NCBI RefSeq assembly: GCF_003345655.1
Contig: NZ_QQOH01000006.1
Location: 186,001 to 250,000 of the forward strand
Origin: Motiliproteus coralliicola
GTDB taxonomy: Bacteria; Pseudomonadota; Gammaproteobacteria; Pseudomonadales; Balneatricaceae
Direction of reading: 5' to 3'
DNA: 64,000 nucleotides
Shown here: piece after piece, positions 32,599-41,191 of the stretch
Position numbering within the stretch: the stretch's first letter is position 1
How the letters are laid out: each line of letters starts with the position of its first letter
Program-made: the position numbers and the translations under genes
The notes under the pieces: model-generated
Told to the model about the DNA's origin: nothing
Databases searched by the model: none
What the model saw: only the letters and a program-made list of their open reading frames with translations

Positions 32599-32709
32599 TT
32601 AGCGGTTGATTGCAGCCACTGCCAGGTCGGTATTGCTGACGCCGGTAATTACGAAACCGACGACAAAAACCAATACCAGTACCAAGACGAGATCAGGACC
32701 CTTTTTCAT
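32599..32709 (-). CDS. 36-residue putative membrane peptide
   Basis: An ATG (32707-32709) to TAA (32599-32601) frame codes for 36 residues: charged start MKKGPDL, then a strongly hydrophobic stretch of about 18 residues built of Val/Leu/Phe (VLVLVLVFVVGFVITGV), and a polar end SNTDLAVAAINR. This is the pattern of a small single-span membrane protein with positive-inside N-terminus. A GGAAG lies 13 nt before the ATG, a weak spacing. Convergent with ygfA and in line, after a 364-bp gap, with the large receptor gene. Function unknown. Confidence 0.55.
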   Translation of the reverse strand: MKKGPDLVLVLVLVFVVGFVITGVSNTDLAVAAINR

Positions 32710-33073
32710 ATTGTCGCTTTTTCTTCCAACGGACTGCGCGAAAATAAAGTCGGCAAGAATCGCACAATTTAACAAAAATGCAACACTTGATATTAATTAA
32801 TTCCTGCTTGGTTTTTCGGCCGCGCTACGCAAATATTTAGGCACGACCAATTCCAATCTAGTGAATGGACGTCAACGGCCTAAATAAGTTCAATCGGATA
32901 GAAAAATAATTCCCCTGATTAGGGAATCTGATGCTTTGGCCGAGTCCTAAACTGAAATAGCTTAAATCAAAAAAACTCGGCTAGTGTCTGAATAAATTGC
33001 TCAAGGTTGCTTATAACGATAGGCCTCTGTTTCTATCAGCGAAGACAGAACATTGAATATCACACAGCCAGAA
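32710..33073. other. non-coding spacer with inverted repeat
   Basis: 364 bp, AT-richer than its surroundings, with no convincing gene. It holds the inverted repeat at 32909-32927 (listed separately) and the tract ATATTAATTAAT near 32790-32802. It may contain the promoter of the 36-residue peptide and the 3' end of the receptor transcript. No clear intrinsic terminator was seen. Confidence 0.5.
32909..32927. repeat. inverted repeat ATTCCC-N7-GGGAAT
   Basis: Perfect 6-bp arms (32909-32914 and 32922-32927) separated by 7 bp, about 200 bp upstream of the 36-residue ORF. It could be an operator for a dimeric regulator, but no family is assigned. Confidence 0.35.
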
Positions 33074-35701
33074 TTAATTGGACTCTGAATCGGGTAAACC
33101 TTGCTTGCCACTGTCGGCCAAGGCCTTTTCGGTCCATTTTCGTTGAATCAGCCCCCCCAGTACGTAAGAGACGGTATCAAGGAAATCGATCTCTTCATCA
33201 CCCGGCTGATGGCCTTCACTTAAATACAGAATCAACACTCCCAACAACCGTTCTTCATAACGGATCGGCACTGCATAATGGCCGTGGGCGGATAGGCGGC
33301 AGTGTTGATCGGGCTGTTGGGACGACACCGCTTCGGTATGGATCAGCTGACGATTCTGGGCCACTCGACCGCAGATACACTGGCCAAAAGCTACCTGGTC
33401 GCAGCGGGTCAGCTGATGCGGGTCGAGCCCCTGGGAGACATACAGCCTCAGCTGCTGACGCTCGTCATCGGCAAGGAAGATCGCGCCCTTAGACTCGGCT
33501 TGGAGCCAACGCTGCTGACAGACCAGCGCGAGCGCTCGCTCCAACGCCTGCTTTAGCGGTTTAGGCTCCAGCGTGGTTCGCAGCAACTCATTCAACAGGC
33601 GTTGCGAATTCACCGAGCGCTCCAACTCTCGCTCGATTTTTTTCCTTGCCCGGATCTCCCGCTCCCGCTCCAATACCCGGTTTTCCAACTCACGGGCGTG
33701 TTCGCGCTGAATCCGGTCACGTTCCTCGAAGTAGGAGATTCGTTCCAGCAGCTCATCCGGGGTCAAGCGCAGGTTGGCCAGGATACCGGCATATACGTGG
33801 CTGACCTGCTCATGCTCCACCTTGGAGTAACTCAGATGTTTCTTCATCGCCTTATGGGCAGCGGCCGTACCGATACTACCGGCGAGCACTCGCTCCAGCT
33901 CACGATGGAAGCGCAACAGTTCACCCGCCGAGAGAAAATCTTTCTCGATCACCCCCATCCCTTCGCTGATCTGGCGGATCTTGCTGCGGGCAATTTTCTC
34001 GCTGAAGTACTGCTCCAGCAGCACCCGAGCTTCCCCAAGTTTCTCGTCTTTGGCGATCTGACCCGCCTCATCCGGTCCCTGCTCGACACCTTCGGCCGAA
34101 TAGCGGAACGCATGAACATAGGAGCTGGCCAACTCCAGCTCCGATTCTTTCTGCGGCAGTAACACCGACCCCAGCAGGTAGGCGGCGGTATTGAAGAACA
34201 GCGACCAGAACGAGGCGTGGGTCACCGAATCGAACCGATCCATGCCGAACAGCGCCTCGGGTTTGAGCCAATAAATCCCCCAGGGACCATCGGTGACCAG
34301 ACTCAACGGCAACTGGCCAGACTGCGCCAACAGCGGCACCATCAGGGTGTAGAACCAAACCAGAAAGCCCAGTCCCAGCCCCATGGTGGCACCGGCCTTG
34401 TTACCCTTGAGCCAGAACAGGCCGCCAAATATGACCGGGACAAACTGCAGCGCAGCCACGAAGCCCAGCATCCCGACATTAGCCAGTGCCCGACCGGTGG
34501 TCAGCTCACGGGCAAACAGATAGCTGACCAGAATCACCACCGCAATCGTCAGCCAACGGGCCGGCAGCAGATAACGCCTCAGGCCATGCAACGCCTCGAT
34601 CCGGTCGATCAGCGGTACCAGCAGATGGTTGGTACTCATGGTCGCCAGGGTTACCGAACTGACGATAATCATCCCGCTCGCCGCGGCCAGGCCGCCCAGA
34701 AATACCAACATCGACAAGGCCTGCTGATCGGCCTGCAACGGCAACAGCAACACATAGGAGTCGGACAATTCAACCGGCAGCCCGAGCGCTCGACCGGCGG
34801 CCGCCAAGGGCACCACAAAGAGACTGATCAGCAACAGATAGGCGGGCACCAGCCAGATCGCGGTACGGATATGGTTCTCGTTGCTGTTCTCAACCACGGC
34901 GGTATGAAACTGACGCGGCAGAAACAGAATCCCGGCCATCGACACAAACAGAACCGTCATCCAGCGGGTATAGGCCGAGGTTTCGCCGCTACCGACCCGG
35001 GTCAACTGTTCCCAATCGGCCTGGGGTAAGGACGCATAGAGTCCGTCGAAGCCACCGAACAGGCCGAAGGTGGCGAAGATCCCCACCGCCAGAAAGGCCA
35101 CCAGTTTGACCACGCACTCGACCGCCAGCGCCGTCATCATGCCCTGGTGGCGCTCGGTCGGATCCAGCCGCCGCGCCCCGAACAACACCGTGAAGGCGAT
35201 CAGCAGTACGGTAGCCCAGAGCCCCAACCCATCCCAGTCCAGCTGACTGGTGGAGCCGCCGGTAATCACACTGAAGCTGCTGACCACCGCTTTCAGCTGG
35301 ATCGCGATATAGGGCAGCGTTCCGATCAGCGCAATCAGCGTCACCACCATCGCCACCCCTTGGGAGCGGTCATAACGGGCCGAGATAAAGTCGGCGATAC
35401 TGGTGATATGCCGCCGCTCCTTGATCCGCACGATCTTTCGCAGCACCACCCACCAGAGCCCGATCGCCAGCGTCGGTCCCAGATAGGTCGGCAGATAGGC
35501 CAAGCCCTGTCGAGACGCTAGCCCGACACTGCCGTAGAAGGTCCAGGAGGTGCAGTAAACCGTGATGGACAGGGCGTAGACCCAGGGGCGTTCGGACAGG
35601 TATTGGGATATCGACGGACTACGCTCGACCAGTTGGGCAATGGCGAACAGAGTCGCCATATACCCCAAGAAGACCAGGAAGACGGTACCGGCGCTGAACA
35701 T
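33074..35701 (-). CDS. SLC5 (sodium/solute symporter)-STAC-GAF receptor without kinase domain
   Basis: 875 residues. Residues about 1-510 are a sodium:solute symporter fold with about 13 membrane segments, of the PutP-like type (SITVYCTSWTFYGSVGLA; ITSIADFISARYDRSQG). About 565-650 is a STAC-like linker (LLEQYFSEKIARSKIRQI), then a coiled coil about 665-720, then a GAF domain about 725-850 (AIFLADDERQQLRLYVSQG, FGQCICGRVAQ, AVPIRYEERLLGVLILYL). Well-known relatives such as CrbS/MxtR continue into HisKA and HATPase domains; this one stops 15-20 residues after the GAF. It starts 2 nt after the small two-TM gene. Confidence 0.88.
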   Translation of the reverse strand: MFSAGTVFLVFLGYMATLFAIAQLVERSPSISQYLSERPWVYALSITVYCTSWTFYGSVGLASRQGLAYLPTYLGPTLAIGLWWVVLRKIVRIKERRHITSIADFISARYDRSQGVAMVVTLIALIGTLPYIAIQLKAVVSSFSVITGGSTSQLDWDGLGLWATVLLIAFTVLFGARRLDPTERHQGMMTALAVECVVKLVAFLAVGIFATFGLFGGFDGLYASLPQADWEQLTRVGSGETSAYTRWMTVLFVSMAGILFLPRQFHTAVVENSNENHIRTAIWLVPAYLLLISLFVVPLAAAGRALGLPVELSDSYVLLLPLQADQQALSMLVFLGGLAAASGMIIVSSVTLATMSTNHLLVPLIDRIEALHGLRRYLLPARWLTIAVVILVSYLFARELTTGRALANVGMLGFVAALQFVPVIFGGLFWLKGNKAGATMGLGLGFLVWFYTLMVPLLAQSGQLPLSLVTDGPWGIYWLKPEALFGMDRFDSVTHASFWSLFFNTAAYLLGSVLLPQKESELELASSYVHAFRYSAEGVEQGPDEAGQIAKDEKLGEARVLLEQYFSEKIARSKIRQISEGMGVIEKDFLSAGELLRFHRELERVLAGSIGTAAAHKAMKKHLSYSKVEHEQVSHVYAGILANLRLTPDELLERISYFEERDRIQREHARELENRVLEREREIRARKKIERELERSVNSQRLLNELLRTTLEPKPLKQALERALALVCQQRWLQAESKGAIFLADDERQQLRLYVSQGLDPHQLTRCDQVAFGQCICGRVAQNRQLIHTEAVSSQQPDQHCRLSAHGHYAVPIRYEERLLGVLILYLSEGHQPGDEEIDFLDTVSYVLGGLIQRKWTEKALADSGKQGLPDSESN

Positions 35702-35703
35702 GA

Positions 35704-35886
35704 TCAGGACCTATCCGGCTTACGGAACAGCACAATATTGAAGAACACGATCAGGGCCCAGAAGCCGAAAAAATAGAGAATACGTCCACCCGGGGATAAG
35801 GTCCGCGCCACCTCCATCAGCGGCCAAGCGAACAGCAGCAACCCGCCGACAAAGAGCAGAATGGGAAATTCCGGTTTATTGATCAC
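35704..35886 (-). CDS. small two-TM protein upstream of the SLC5-GAF receptor
   Basis: 60 residues from the GTG at 35884-35886, chosen because GGAG lies 9 nt upstream; a TTG ten codons earlier (35916) is possible but has no ribosome-binding site. Two hydrophobic segments at about 7-23 (FPILLFVGGLLLFAWPL) and 35-53 (ILYFFGFWALIVFFNIVLF) are joined by a short loop; the tail is RKPDRS. Its stop is 2 nt from the receptor ATG, so both are made together, comparable to small subunits encoded before other SSS carriers. No named function. Confidence 0.75.
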   Translation of the reverse strand: MINKPEFPILLFVGGLLLFAWPLMEVARTLSPGGRILYFFGFWALIVFFNIVLFRKPDRS

Positions 35887-36105
35887 CGCCTTTCTCCAAT
35901 GTCCTTTCCAATTCAAAGGCTCACAACGTTGAGACCAGGTCGGCGGAGGCTGGAAAAGCCGGCCGTGACGAAACTCGCATTATCCGGAGCTCCGTTGGAA
36001 GCGATTTTCAGGTCCGTCGGCACAAAGCTATTACAACCTGAGAATAGATAAAACCACTAAAAAGTCACGTAGGACATTAGTTTAGCCGGCCATCCCGGGC
36101 AAAGA

Positions 36106-37026
36106 TCAGCCCAGCAGCGCCAACAACAACGGCATCGTCAGCATCGCCAACAGCGTCTGCACCGTGATGATCGCCGCCATCAATGGCGCATCGCCGCCCA
36201 GCTGCCGAGCCAGAATATAGGCCGCCGGTGAGGTCGGAACCGCGGCAAAGACCAATAGCACCGCGCGGGCCTGATCGGGCAGTTGCAGCAGTACCGCCAG
36301 TCCGGCAAACAGCAGCGGGTAGATCAGCAGCTTCAATAGGCAGGCACTCCAGAGCGCACTACCACCGCTCTTGAGAGCCCTTAGCTCCAACCCAAATCCA
36401 ACCGCCAATAGCCCCAGCGGCAACGCCGCCCGGCTGAGCAGTTCCAATACCGGCACCAGCGGTGCCGGCATCCCCAAGCCACTGAGATTCAGCACCGCTC
36501 CCAGCAGACAGGCCAGTATCAGCGGGTTGGTAAACAGCGACCTGAACAAGGCTCCCCAACCGCTACGGCCGTTGCCCAGCAACACAAACAGCACCACGCA
36601 GGCGATATTCTTCAGCGGGATCATCAATCCCAGGAACAACGCCCCCCAAAGCAGCCCGGTCTCACCAAACAGCTCCGTCGCAGCAGCCAGGCCCACATAG
36701 GTGTTGAAGCGCACCCCGCCTTGAAAAAAGGAACTCGACGCGGCCTGCCCCAGCCCCAACCAGCGACCACACAGCAAGGTGATCAGGATCATCGCCGCCA
36801 GCACCAGCAACAGCGCCAGGATCACCGAATCGACCCCGGCCACCGGCAGCTCGGTGGTCGAAATCTTCAAGACCAGCAATGACGGAAACAACAGATAGTA
36901 GGTAAAACGTTCGGCCAGCGGCCAGAATTCCAGCGACGGAAAACGCAGCCATCGCAGGCCGACACCGATCACCACCAGAGCAAACACCGGCCCAAGGGCG
37001 GCAGTGACGGTCAGCAGTTCGTTCAT
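36106..37026 (-). CDS. AEC-family auxin-efflux-carrier-like transporter
   Basis: 306 residues from ATG 37026 (MNELLTVTAALGPVFALVVIG); an in-frame upstream ATG would add 34 non-conserved polar residues. About ten hydrophobic segments; the family features are GVRFNTYVGLAAATELFG in the first half and AVPTSPAAYILARQLGGDA in the second. AEC proteins move malate, malonate or other carboxylates in bacteria; the substrate here is unknown. It lies alone between the receptor pair and divergent gcvR. Confidence 0.9.
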   Translation of the reverse strand: MNELLTVTAALGPVFALVVIGVGLRWLRFPSLEFWPLAERFTYYLLFPSLLVLKISTTELPVAGVDSVILALLLVLAAMILITLLCGRWLGLGQAASSSFFQGGVRFNTYVGLAAATELFGETGLLWGALFLGLMIPLKNIACVVLFVLLGNGRSGWGALFRSLFTNPLILACLLGAVLNLSGLGMPAPLVPVLELLSRAALPLGLLAVGFGLELRALKSGGSALWSACLLKLLIYPLLFAGLAVLLQLPDQARAVLLVFAAVPTSPAAYILARQLGGDAPLMAAIITVQTLLAMLTMPLLLALLG

Positions 37027-37159
37027 AGAGCAACTCTTGAAAATGGCGGCGTTGAGAATCCGTGATTGGCCGTTCGCAACGTTGCGATGCAACGTTGCAG
37101 TGGGATTCGGCTCGGGCCTACAATGCAAGGGAGATTAAACAAGCTGCTAGGGAGCGTCT

Positions 37160-37675
37160 ATGAAAACTTCTCTGATCCTGACCGCAATCGGCGCCGACAA
37201 GCCCGGTCTGGTCGAACTGCTCTCCACCACGCTGGCCGAGCACCGTGCCAACTGGCAACAGAGCAGCATGTCGCGCCTGGCCGGCCAGTTCGCCGGCATC
37301 CTGATCGCCAGTGTCGATAACGATAAGGTTGAGTCGCTGCTCAAAGCGCTGGATGGCCTGTCAACCCAGGGGTTGACCGTCAGCGTGGTTACCGAAAGCG
37401 GCAGCATCGACGAACCCAAGGGGCAAAGCCTGACCCTGGAACTGATCGGCCACGACAAGCCGGGCATTGTTCGTGATATCTCCCGCGCGCTGGCCAGCCG
37501 CAAGGTCAGCGTTGAAGAGCTGGCGACCGAAGTGGTTAGCGGCTCCATGTCGGCCGAGCTGCTGTTCAAAGCCAAGGCCTCGTTGATCGTGCCCCAAGGC
37601 GTCGATCTGGACGATCTACAGGATAGTCTCGAGGCGATCGCCTCTGACCTGATGGTCGATATCACCCTCGACTAA
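37160..37675 (+). CDS. gcvR: GcvR-like glycine cleavage regulator (two ACT domains)
   Basis: 171 residues with two ACT domains: about 5-80 (SLILTAIGADKPGLVELLST) and 92-168 (LTLELIGHDKPGIVRDISRAL). In E. coli, GcvR binds GcvA and blocks gcvTHP activation when glycine is low. No DNA-binding domain is present. gcvH is 11 kb away; gcvA is not seen. A strong terminator follows. Confidence 0.9.
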   Translation: MKTSLILTAIGADKPGLVELLSTTLAEHRANWQQSSMSRLAGQFAGILIASVDNDKVESLLKALDGLSTQGLTVSVVTESGSIDEPKGQSLTLELIGHDKPGIVRDISRALASRKVSVEELATEVVSGSMSAELLFKAKASLIVPQGVDLDDLQDSLEAIASDLMVDITLD

Positions 37676-37695
37676 ACCGGCTTTGCTACCCCAAT

Positions 37696-37723
37696 AAAAA
37701 AGGGCCCCTTGGGGCCCTTTTTC
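37696..37723. terminator. bidirectional terminator, gcvR/argH
   Basis: Perfect 8-bp stem AGGGCCCC/GGGGCCCT with a TT loop (37701-37718), flanked by six As on the left and six Ts on the right, so it can stop gcvR (+) and argH (-). Confidence 0.9.
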
Positions 37724-37755
37724 GTTTGCCGGATTCGGCTTAACCAGTCTTACGC

Positions 37756-39144
37756 TTATCGAGCCGCCAGCACCTCTCGGGCACGACCGACAGCGGCGCG
37801 GACCTGATCAGGTGCGGTACCACCGATATGATCGCGGGCGGCGACCGAGCCTTCCAGGGTCAACACCTCGAACACATCGGCTTCGATGGTATCGGAGAAC
37901 TGCTGCAGCTCGGCCAGCTCCATCTCACCCAGGTCCTTGGACTGCTCGATACCGTAGGCGACCGACTTGCCGACGATCTCATGGGCATCGCGGAAGGCAA
38001 CCCCTTTGCGGACCAGGTAATCGGCCAGATCGGTGGCGGTGGAGAAGCCTCGCAGGGCCGCTTCACGCATATTTTCCTTCTTGCTGGTGATCGCCGGGAT
38101 CATGTCGGCGTAGGCGCGCAGGCAGCCCTGCAGCGTGTCGATCACGTCAAACAGCGGCTCTTTATCTTCCTGGTTGTCCTTGTTGTAGGCCAGCGGCTGA
38201 GACTTCATCAGCGTCAGCAGCGAGATCAGGTGACCGTTGACCCGACCGCTCTTGCCACGCACCAGCTCCGGCACATCCGGATTCTTCTTCTGCGGCATGA
38301 TCGAGGAACCGGTGCAGAAACGATCCGGCAGGTCGATGAAGTCGAATTGAGCCGAAGTCCAGAGCACCAGCTCTTCGGAGGCCCGCGACAGGTGGGTCAT
38401 CAACAGGCTGGCGGCAGCGCAGAACTCGATCGCGAAATCCCGATCGCTGACCGAATCCAGCGAGTTCTCGCTGGGACGCTCAAAGCCCAGCAGCTCAGCG
38501 GTGTAAGCCCGGTCGATCGGGTAGGTGGTGCCGGCCAGCGCTGCCGCACCCAACGGCATGATATTGACCCGTTTGAGGCAGTCCAGCAGACGGCCGTGAT
38601 CGCGCTCGAGCATCTCGAACCAGGCCAGCAGGTGATGGCCGAAGGTGACCGGCTGAGCTGTCTGCAGATGGGTAAAGCCCGGCATGATGGTGTCGGCTTC
38701 ACGCTCGGCCACATCCAGCAGGCCCTGCTGCAGGCGGGTCAGTTCGCCGAGGATCACTTTCATTTCGTCGCGCAGGTAGAGGCGGATATCGGTGGCCACC
38801 TGGTCGTTCCGAGAGCGGCCGGTATGCAGCTTCTTACCGGTGATACCGATCTTCTGGGTCAACGCCGCTTCGATGTTCATGTGCACATCTTCCAACGCCA
38901 CCGACCACTCGAAGTCACCCCGTTCGATCTCGTCCATGACCTCCTGCAGACCACCCAGGATCGCATCACGCTCCTCTTCGGTCAGCACCCCGACCTTGGC
39001 CAGCATCTTGGCATGGGCCATCGAACCCTGGATATCCTGACGATACATGCGCTGGTCGAAATCGACCGAGGCGGTAAAACGGGCCACGAAGGCATCGGTG
39101 GCTTCGGAGAAACGACCACCCCACTGCTGATTGGTATTGGACAT
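37756..39144 (-). CDS. argH: argininosuccinate lyase
   Basis: Last step of arginine synthesis: argininosuccinate to arginine and fumarate. 462 residues, family length. The fumarase/aspartase signature [16 protein letters not shown], the catalytic-loop segment with the conserved Ser, is complete, as are [13 protein letters not shown] and [14 protein letters not shown]. Divergent from hemC, as in Pseudomonas and enterobacteria. Confidence 0.97.
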   Translation of the reverse strand: MSNTNQQWGGRFSEATDAFVARFTASVDFDQRMYRQDIQGSMAHAKMLAKVGVLTEEERDAILGGLQEVMDEIERGDFEWSVALEDVHMNIEAALTQKIGITGKKLHTGRSRNDQVATDIRLYLRDEMKVILGELTRLQQGLLDVAEREADTIMPGFTHLQTAQPVTFGHHLLAWFEMLERDHGRLLDCLKRVNIMPLGAAALAGTTYPIDRAYTAELLGFERPSENSLDSVSDRDFAIEFCAAASLLMTHLSRASEELVLWTSAQFDFIDLPDRFCTGSSIMPQKKNPDVPELVRGKSGRVNGHLISLLTLMKSQPLAYNKDNQEDKEPLFDVIDTLQGCLRAYADMIPAITSKKENMREAALRGFSTATDLADYLVRKGVAFRDAHEIVGKSVAYGIEQSKDLGEMELAELQQFSDTIEADVFEVLTLEGSVAARDHIGGTAPDQVRAAVGRAREVLAAR

Positions 39145-39224
39145 AGTGTTTGCCTGATCCTGCGGTACGGCTCAATCGAGCCATCCATAAGTAAACAAAT
39201 AATCGGATAAAAAGTGAGCCGCGA

Positions 39225-39233
39225 AGTATAGCA
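39225..39233 (-). promoter_or_regulatory. extended -10 promoter, argH
   Basis: Minus strand TGCTATACT (extended TGn plus TATACT), about 80 nt upstream of the argH start. No good -35 at 17 bp, consistent with extended -10 promoters. Confidence 0.4.
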
Positions 39234-39424
39234 CCGAGAGCGGTTCCAACCCCAGTCCCGCCTCGGCTCGATTCAGGGCCAGAAACCACAGCGGTCCGAC
39301 TTAACCGAGATCATCGCCACGACCTCAACAATGGGATAATTTGCCGTGGCGGCGCCGGGGTTAAGCTGGCGGCGTAATCTGATAAACTCCGGGCTACTTT
39401 ATCGCCCGCTGTAAGAGACAAGTC

Positions 39425-40360
39425 ATGACCGACAATCTGATCCGTATCGCCACCCGCAAAAGCCCGCTGGCCCTGTGGCAGGCCGAATTTATCAAAGCCG
39501 AACTTCAACAGGCCCACCCCGGACTGGAAGTGGAGCTGGTCGGCATGGTTTCACGGGGAGACAAAATTCTTGATGCACCGCTGGCCAAGGTCGGCGGCAA
39601 GGGCCTGTTCGTCAAAGAGCTGGAACAATCCCTACTGGCCAACGAGACCGACATCGCCGTTCACTCGATGAAGGATGTGCCGATGGAGTTCCCGGAAGGT
39701 CTGGGACTGGCGATCATCTGCGAACGGGAAAACCCCACCGATGCCTTCGTCAGCAACCGCTACAACAGCCTCGACGAGCTGCCCCAGGGCGCCGTGGTCG
39801 GCACCTCCAGCCTGCGCCGCGAAACCCAGATCCGCGAACTGCGTCCGGACCTGGAGATCCGTTTCCTGCGCGGTAACGTCAACACCCGCCTGGCCAAGCT
39901 CGACGCCGGCGATTACGACGCCATCATCCTCGCTTCCGCCGGCCTGATCCGACTAGAGATGGCCGACCGGATCAAGAGCCAGATCGACGATACCGTCAGC
40001 CTACCCGCCGGTGGCCAGGGAGCCGTCGGCGTTGAGTGCCGTACCGATGACACCCGGGTGCTGGAGCTGCTCAAACCGCTGCATCATCAACCGACCGCCT
40101 ACCGGGTCGAGGCCGAGCGCGCCATGAACAAGCGCCTGGAAGGCGGCTGCCAGGTTCCGATCGGCTGTTTCGCCACCCTGAACGATGCCGGAGACGAACT
40201 CTACCTGCGCGGCCTGGTCGGTCGCCCTGACGGCTCCAAGGTGCTGCGCGCCGAAGTTCGCGGCGGCGTTGAGAACGCCGAGGCGCTTGGCATCCAGCTG
40301 GCTGATCAACTGCTGGATATGGGCGCCAAAGAGATCCTGCAGGAAGTCTACGGCAAGTGA
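39425..40360 (+). CDS. hemC: porphobilinogen deaminase (hydroxymethylbilane synthase)
   Basis: Links four porphobilinogens into hydroxymethylbilane. 311 residues starting [21 protein letters not shown]. Active-site and cofactor parts: [14 protein letters not shown] with the catalytic Asp region, [30 protein letters not shown], and the dipyrromethane-carrying Cys in [14 protein letters not shown] weak -35/-10 (TTAAGC, 16 nt, TAAACT at 39361-39388) lies 37 nt before the start. Its stop overlaps the hemD GTG. Confidence 0.97.
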   Translation: MTDNLIRIATRKSPLALWQAEFIKAELQQAHPGLEVELVGMVSRGDKILDAPLAKVGGKGLFVKELEQSLLANETDIAVHSMKDVPMEFPEGLGLAIICERENPTDAFVSNRYNSLDELPQGAVVGTSSLRRETQIRELRPDLEIRFLRGNVNTRLAKLDAGDYDAIILASAGLIRLEMADRIKSQIDDTVSLPAGGQGAVGVECRTDDTRVLELLKPLHHQPTAYRVEAERAMNKRLEGGCQVPIGCFATLNDAGDELYLRGLVGRPDGSKVLRAEVRGGVENAEALGIQLADQLLDMGAKEILQEVYGK

Positions 40361-41190
40361 GTCAGTCCCGGGGGAGCGCCGGACAAGCCCAGCCTCTGGC
40401 CGGGCAACGCATTCTGGTGACCCGGCCGGCCCACCAGGCCGACCCCCTGTGCCGGCGGCTACAGCAACTGGGGGCGGAACCGATCCGCTTCCCGCTGCTG
40501 AAGATCGCCGAAACCGACCCCAGCGCCCCCCACTACCCATTGCTAAAACAGCAGTTCTTGGATCTGGATAACTACCAGGCGGTCATTTTCGTCAGCGCCA
40601 ACGCGGCTCGCCTGGGCTACGACTGGATCGACCAGTACTGGCCCCAGCTGCCGATCCGGATCGACTGGCTGGCGGTCGGCAGTGCTACCGCCGACTGCTT
40701 GAGCAAGCTGGGGATTCAACCCAGCAGTGGCGACGGACGCATGGACAGCGAAACCCTGCTGCAATTACCGCAGTTGCAACAGGTCCAAGGGCAGCGAATC
40801 CTGATCTGCCGCGGCAGCGGTGGCCGTGAACTGTTGGCAGAGACGCTGCGAGGACGCGGGGCGCAGGTCGATCTGGCTGAACTTTATCGCCGTGAGATAC
40901 CCGAATATGATGCAACGGAAATCGAAAGTATCATTTATAAATCATCCGCTTCAGCTATGTTAGTAAGCAGTGGCGAAGCACTGAGCAATCTGATCAACCT
41001 GACTCAACCCCACGGGGGAGGAGTCGGCCAGCTCGCCGAGACCCCCTTGGTGGTACCCAGCCAACGGGTAGCCGAACTGGCAAAACAGAATAAATTCAAC
41101 CACATCCGGGTTGCGGCTAACGCCACCGATGACGCCATGATTGATGTACTGATGGATCTCGGAGCAACCCCTGGCAAGATGGAACAGTGA
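40357..41190 (+). CDS. hemD: uroporphyrinogen-III synthase
   Basis: Cyclises hydroxymethylbilane with inversion of ring D. 277 residues; the GTG start (40357) overlaps the hemC TGA by 4 nt. The two-domain fold is supported by [18 protein letters not shown] at the N-terminus, [34 protein letters not shown], and a Ser-rich region [17 protein letters not shown]. HemD sequences diverge strongly, so position between hemC and hemX supports the call. Confidence 0.93.
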   Translation: MSQSRGSAGQAQPLAGQRILVTRPAHQADPLCRRLQQLGAEPIRFPLLKIAETDPSAPHYPLLKQQFLDLDNYQAVIFVSANAARLGYDWIDQYWPQLPIRIDWLAVGSATADCLSKLGIQPSSGDGRMDSETLLQLPQLQQVQGQRILICRGSGGRELLAETLRGRGAQVDLAELYRREIPEYDATEIESIIYKSSASAMLVSSGEALSNLINLTQPHGGGVGQLAETPLVVPSQRVAELAKQNKFNHIRVAANATDDAMIDVLMDLGATPGKMEQ

Positions 41191-41191
41191 G

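Noticed and set aside
37828..39210. 460-codon plus-strand open frame opposite argH
   Set aside because: Mirror of the argH coding strand; no start signal or homology pattern.
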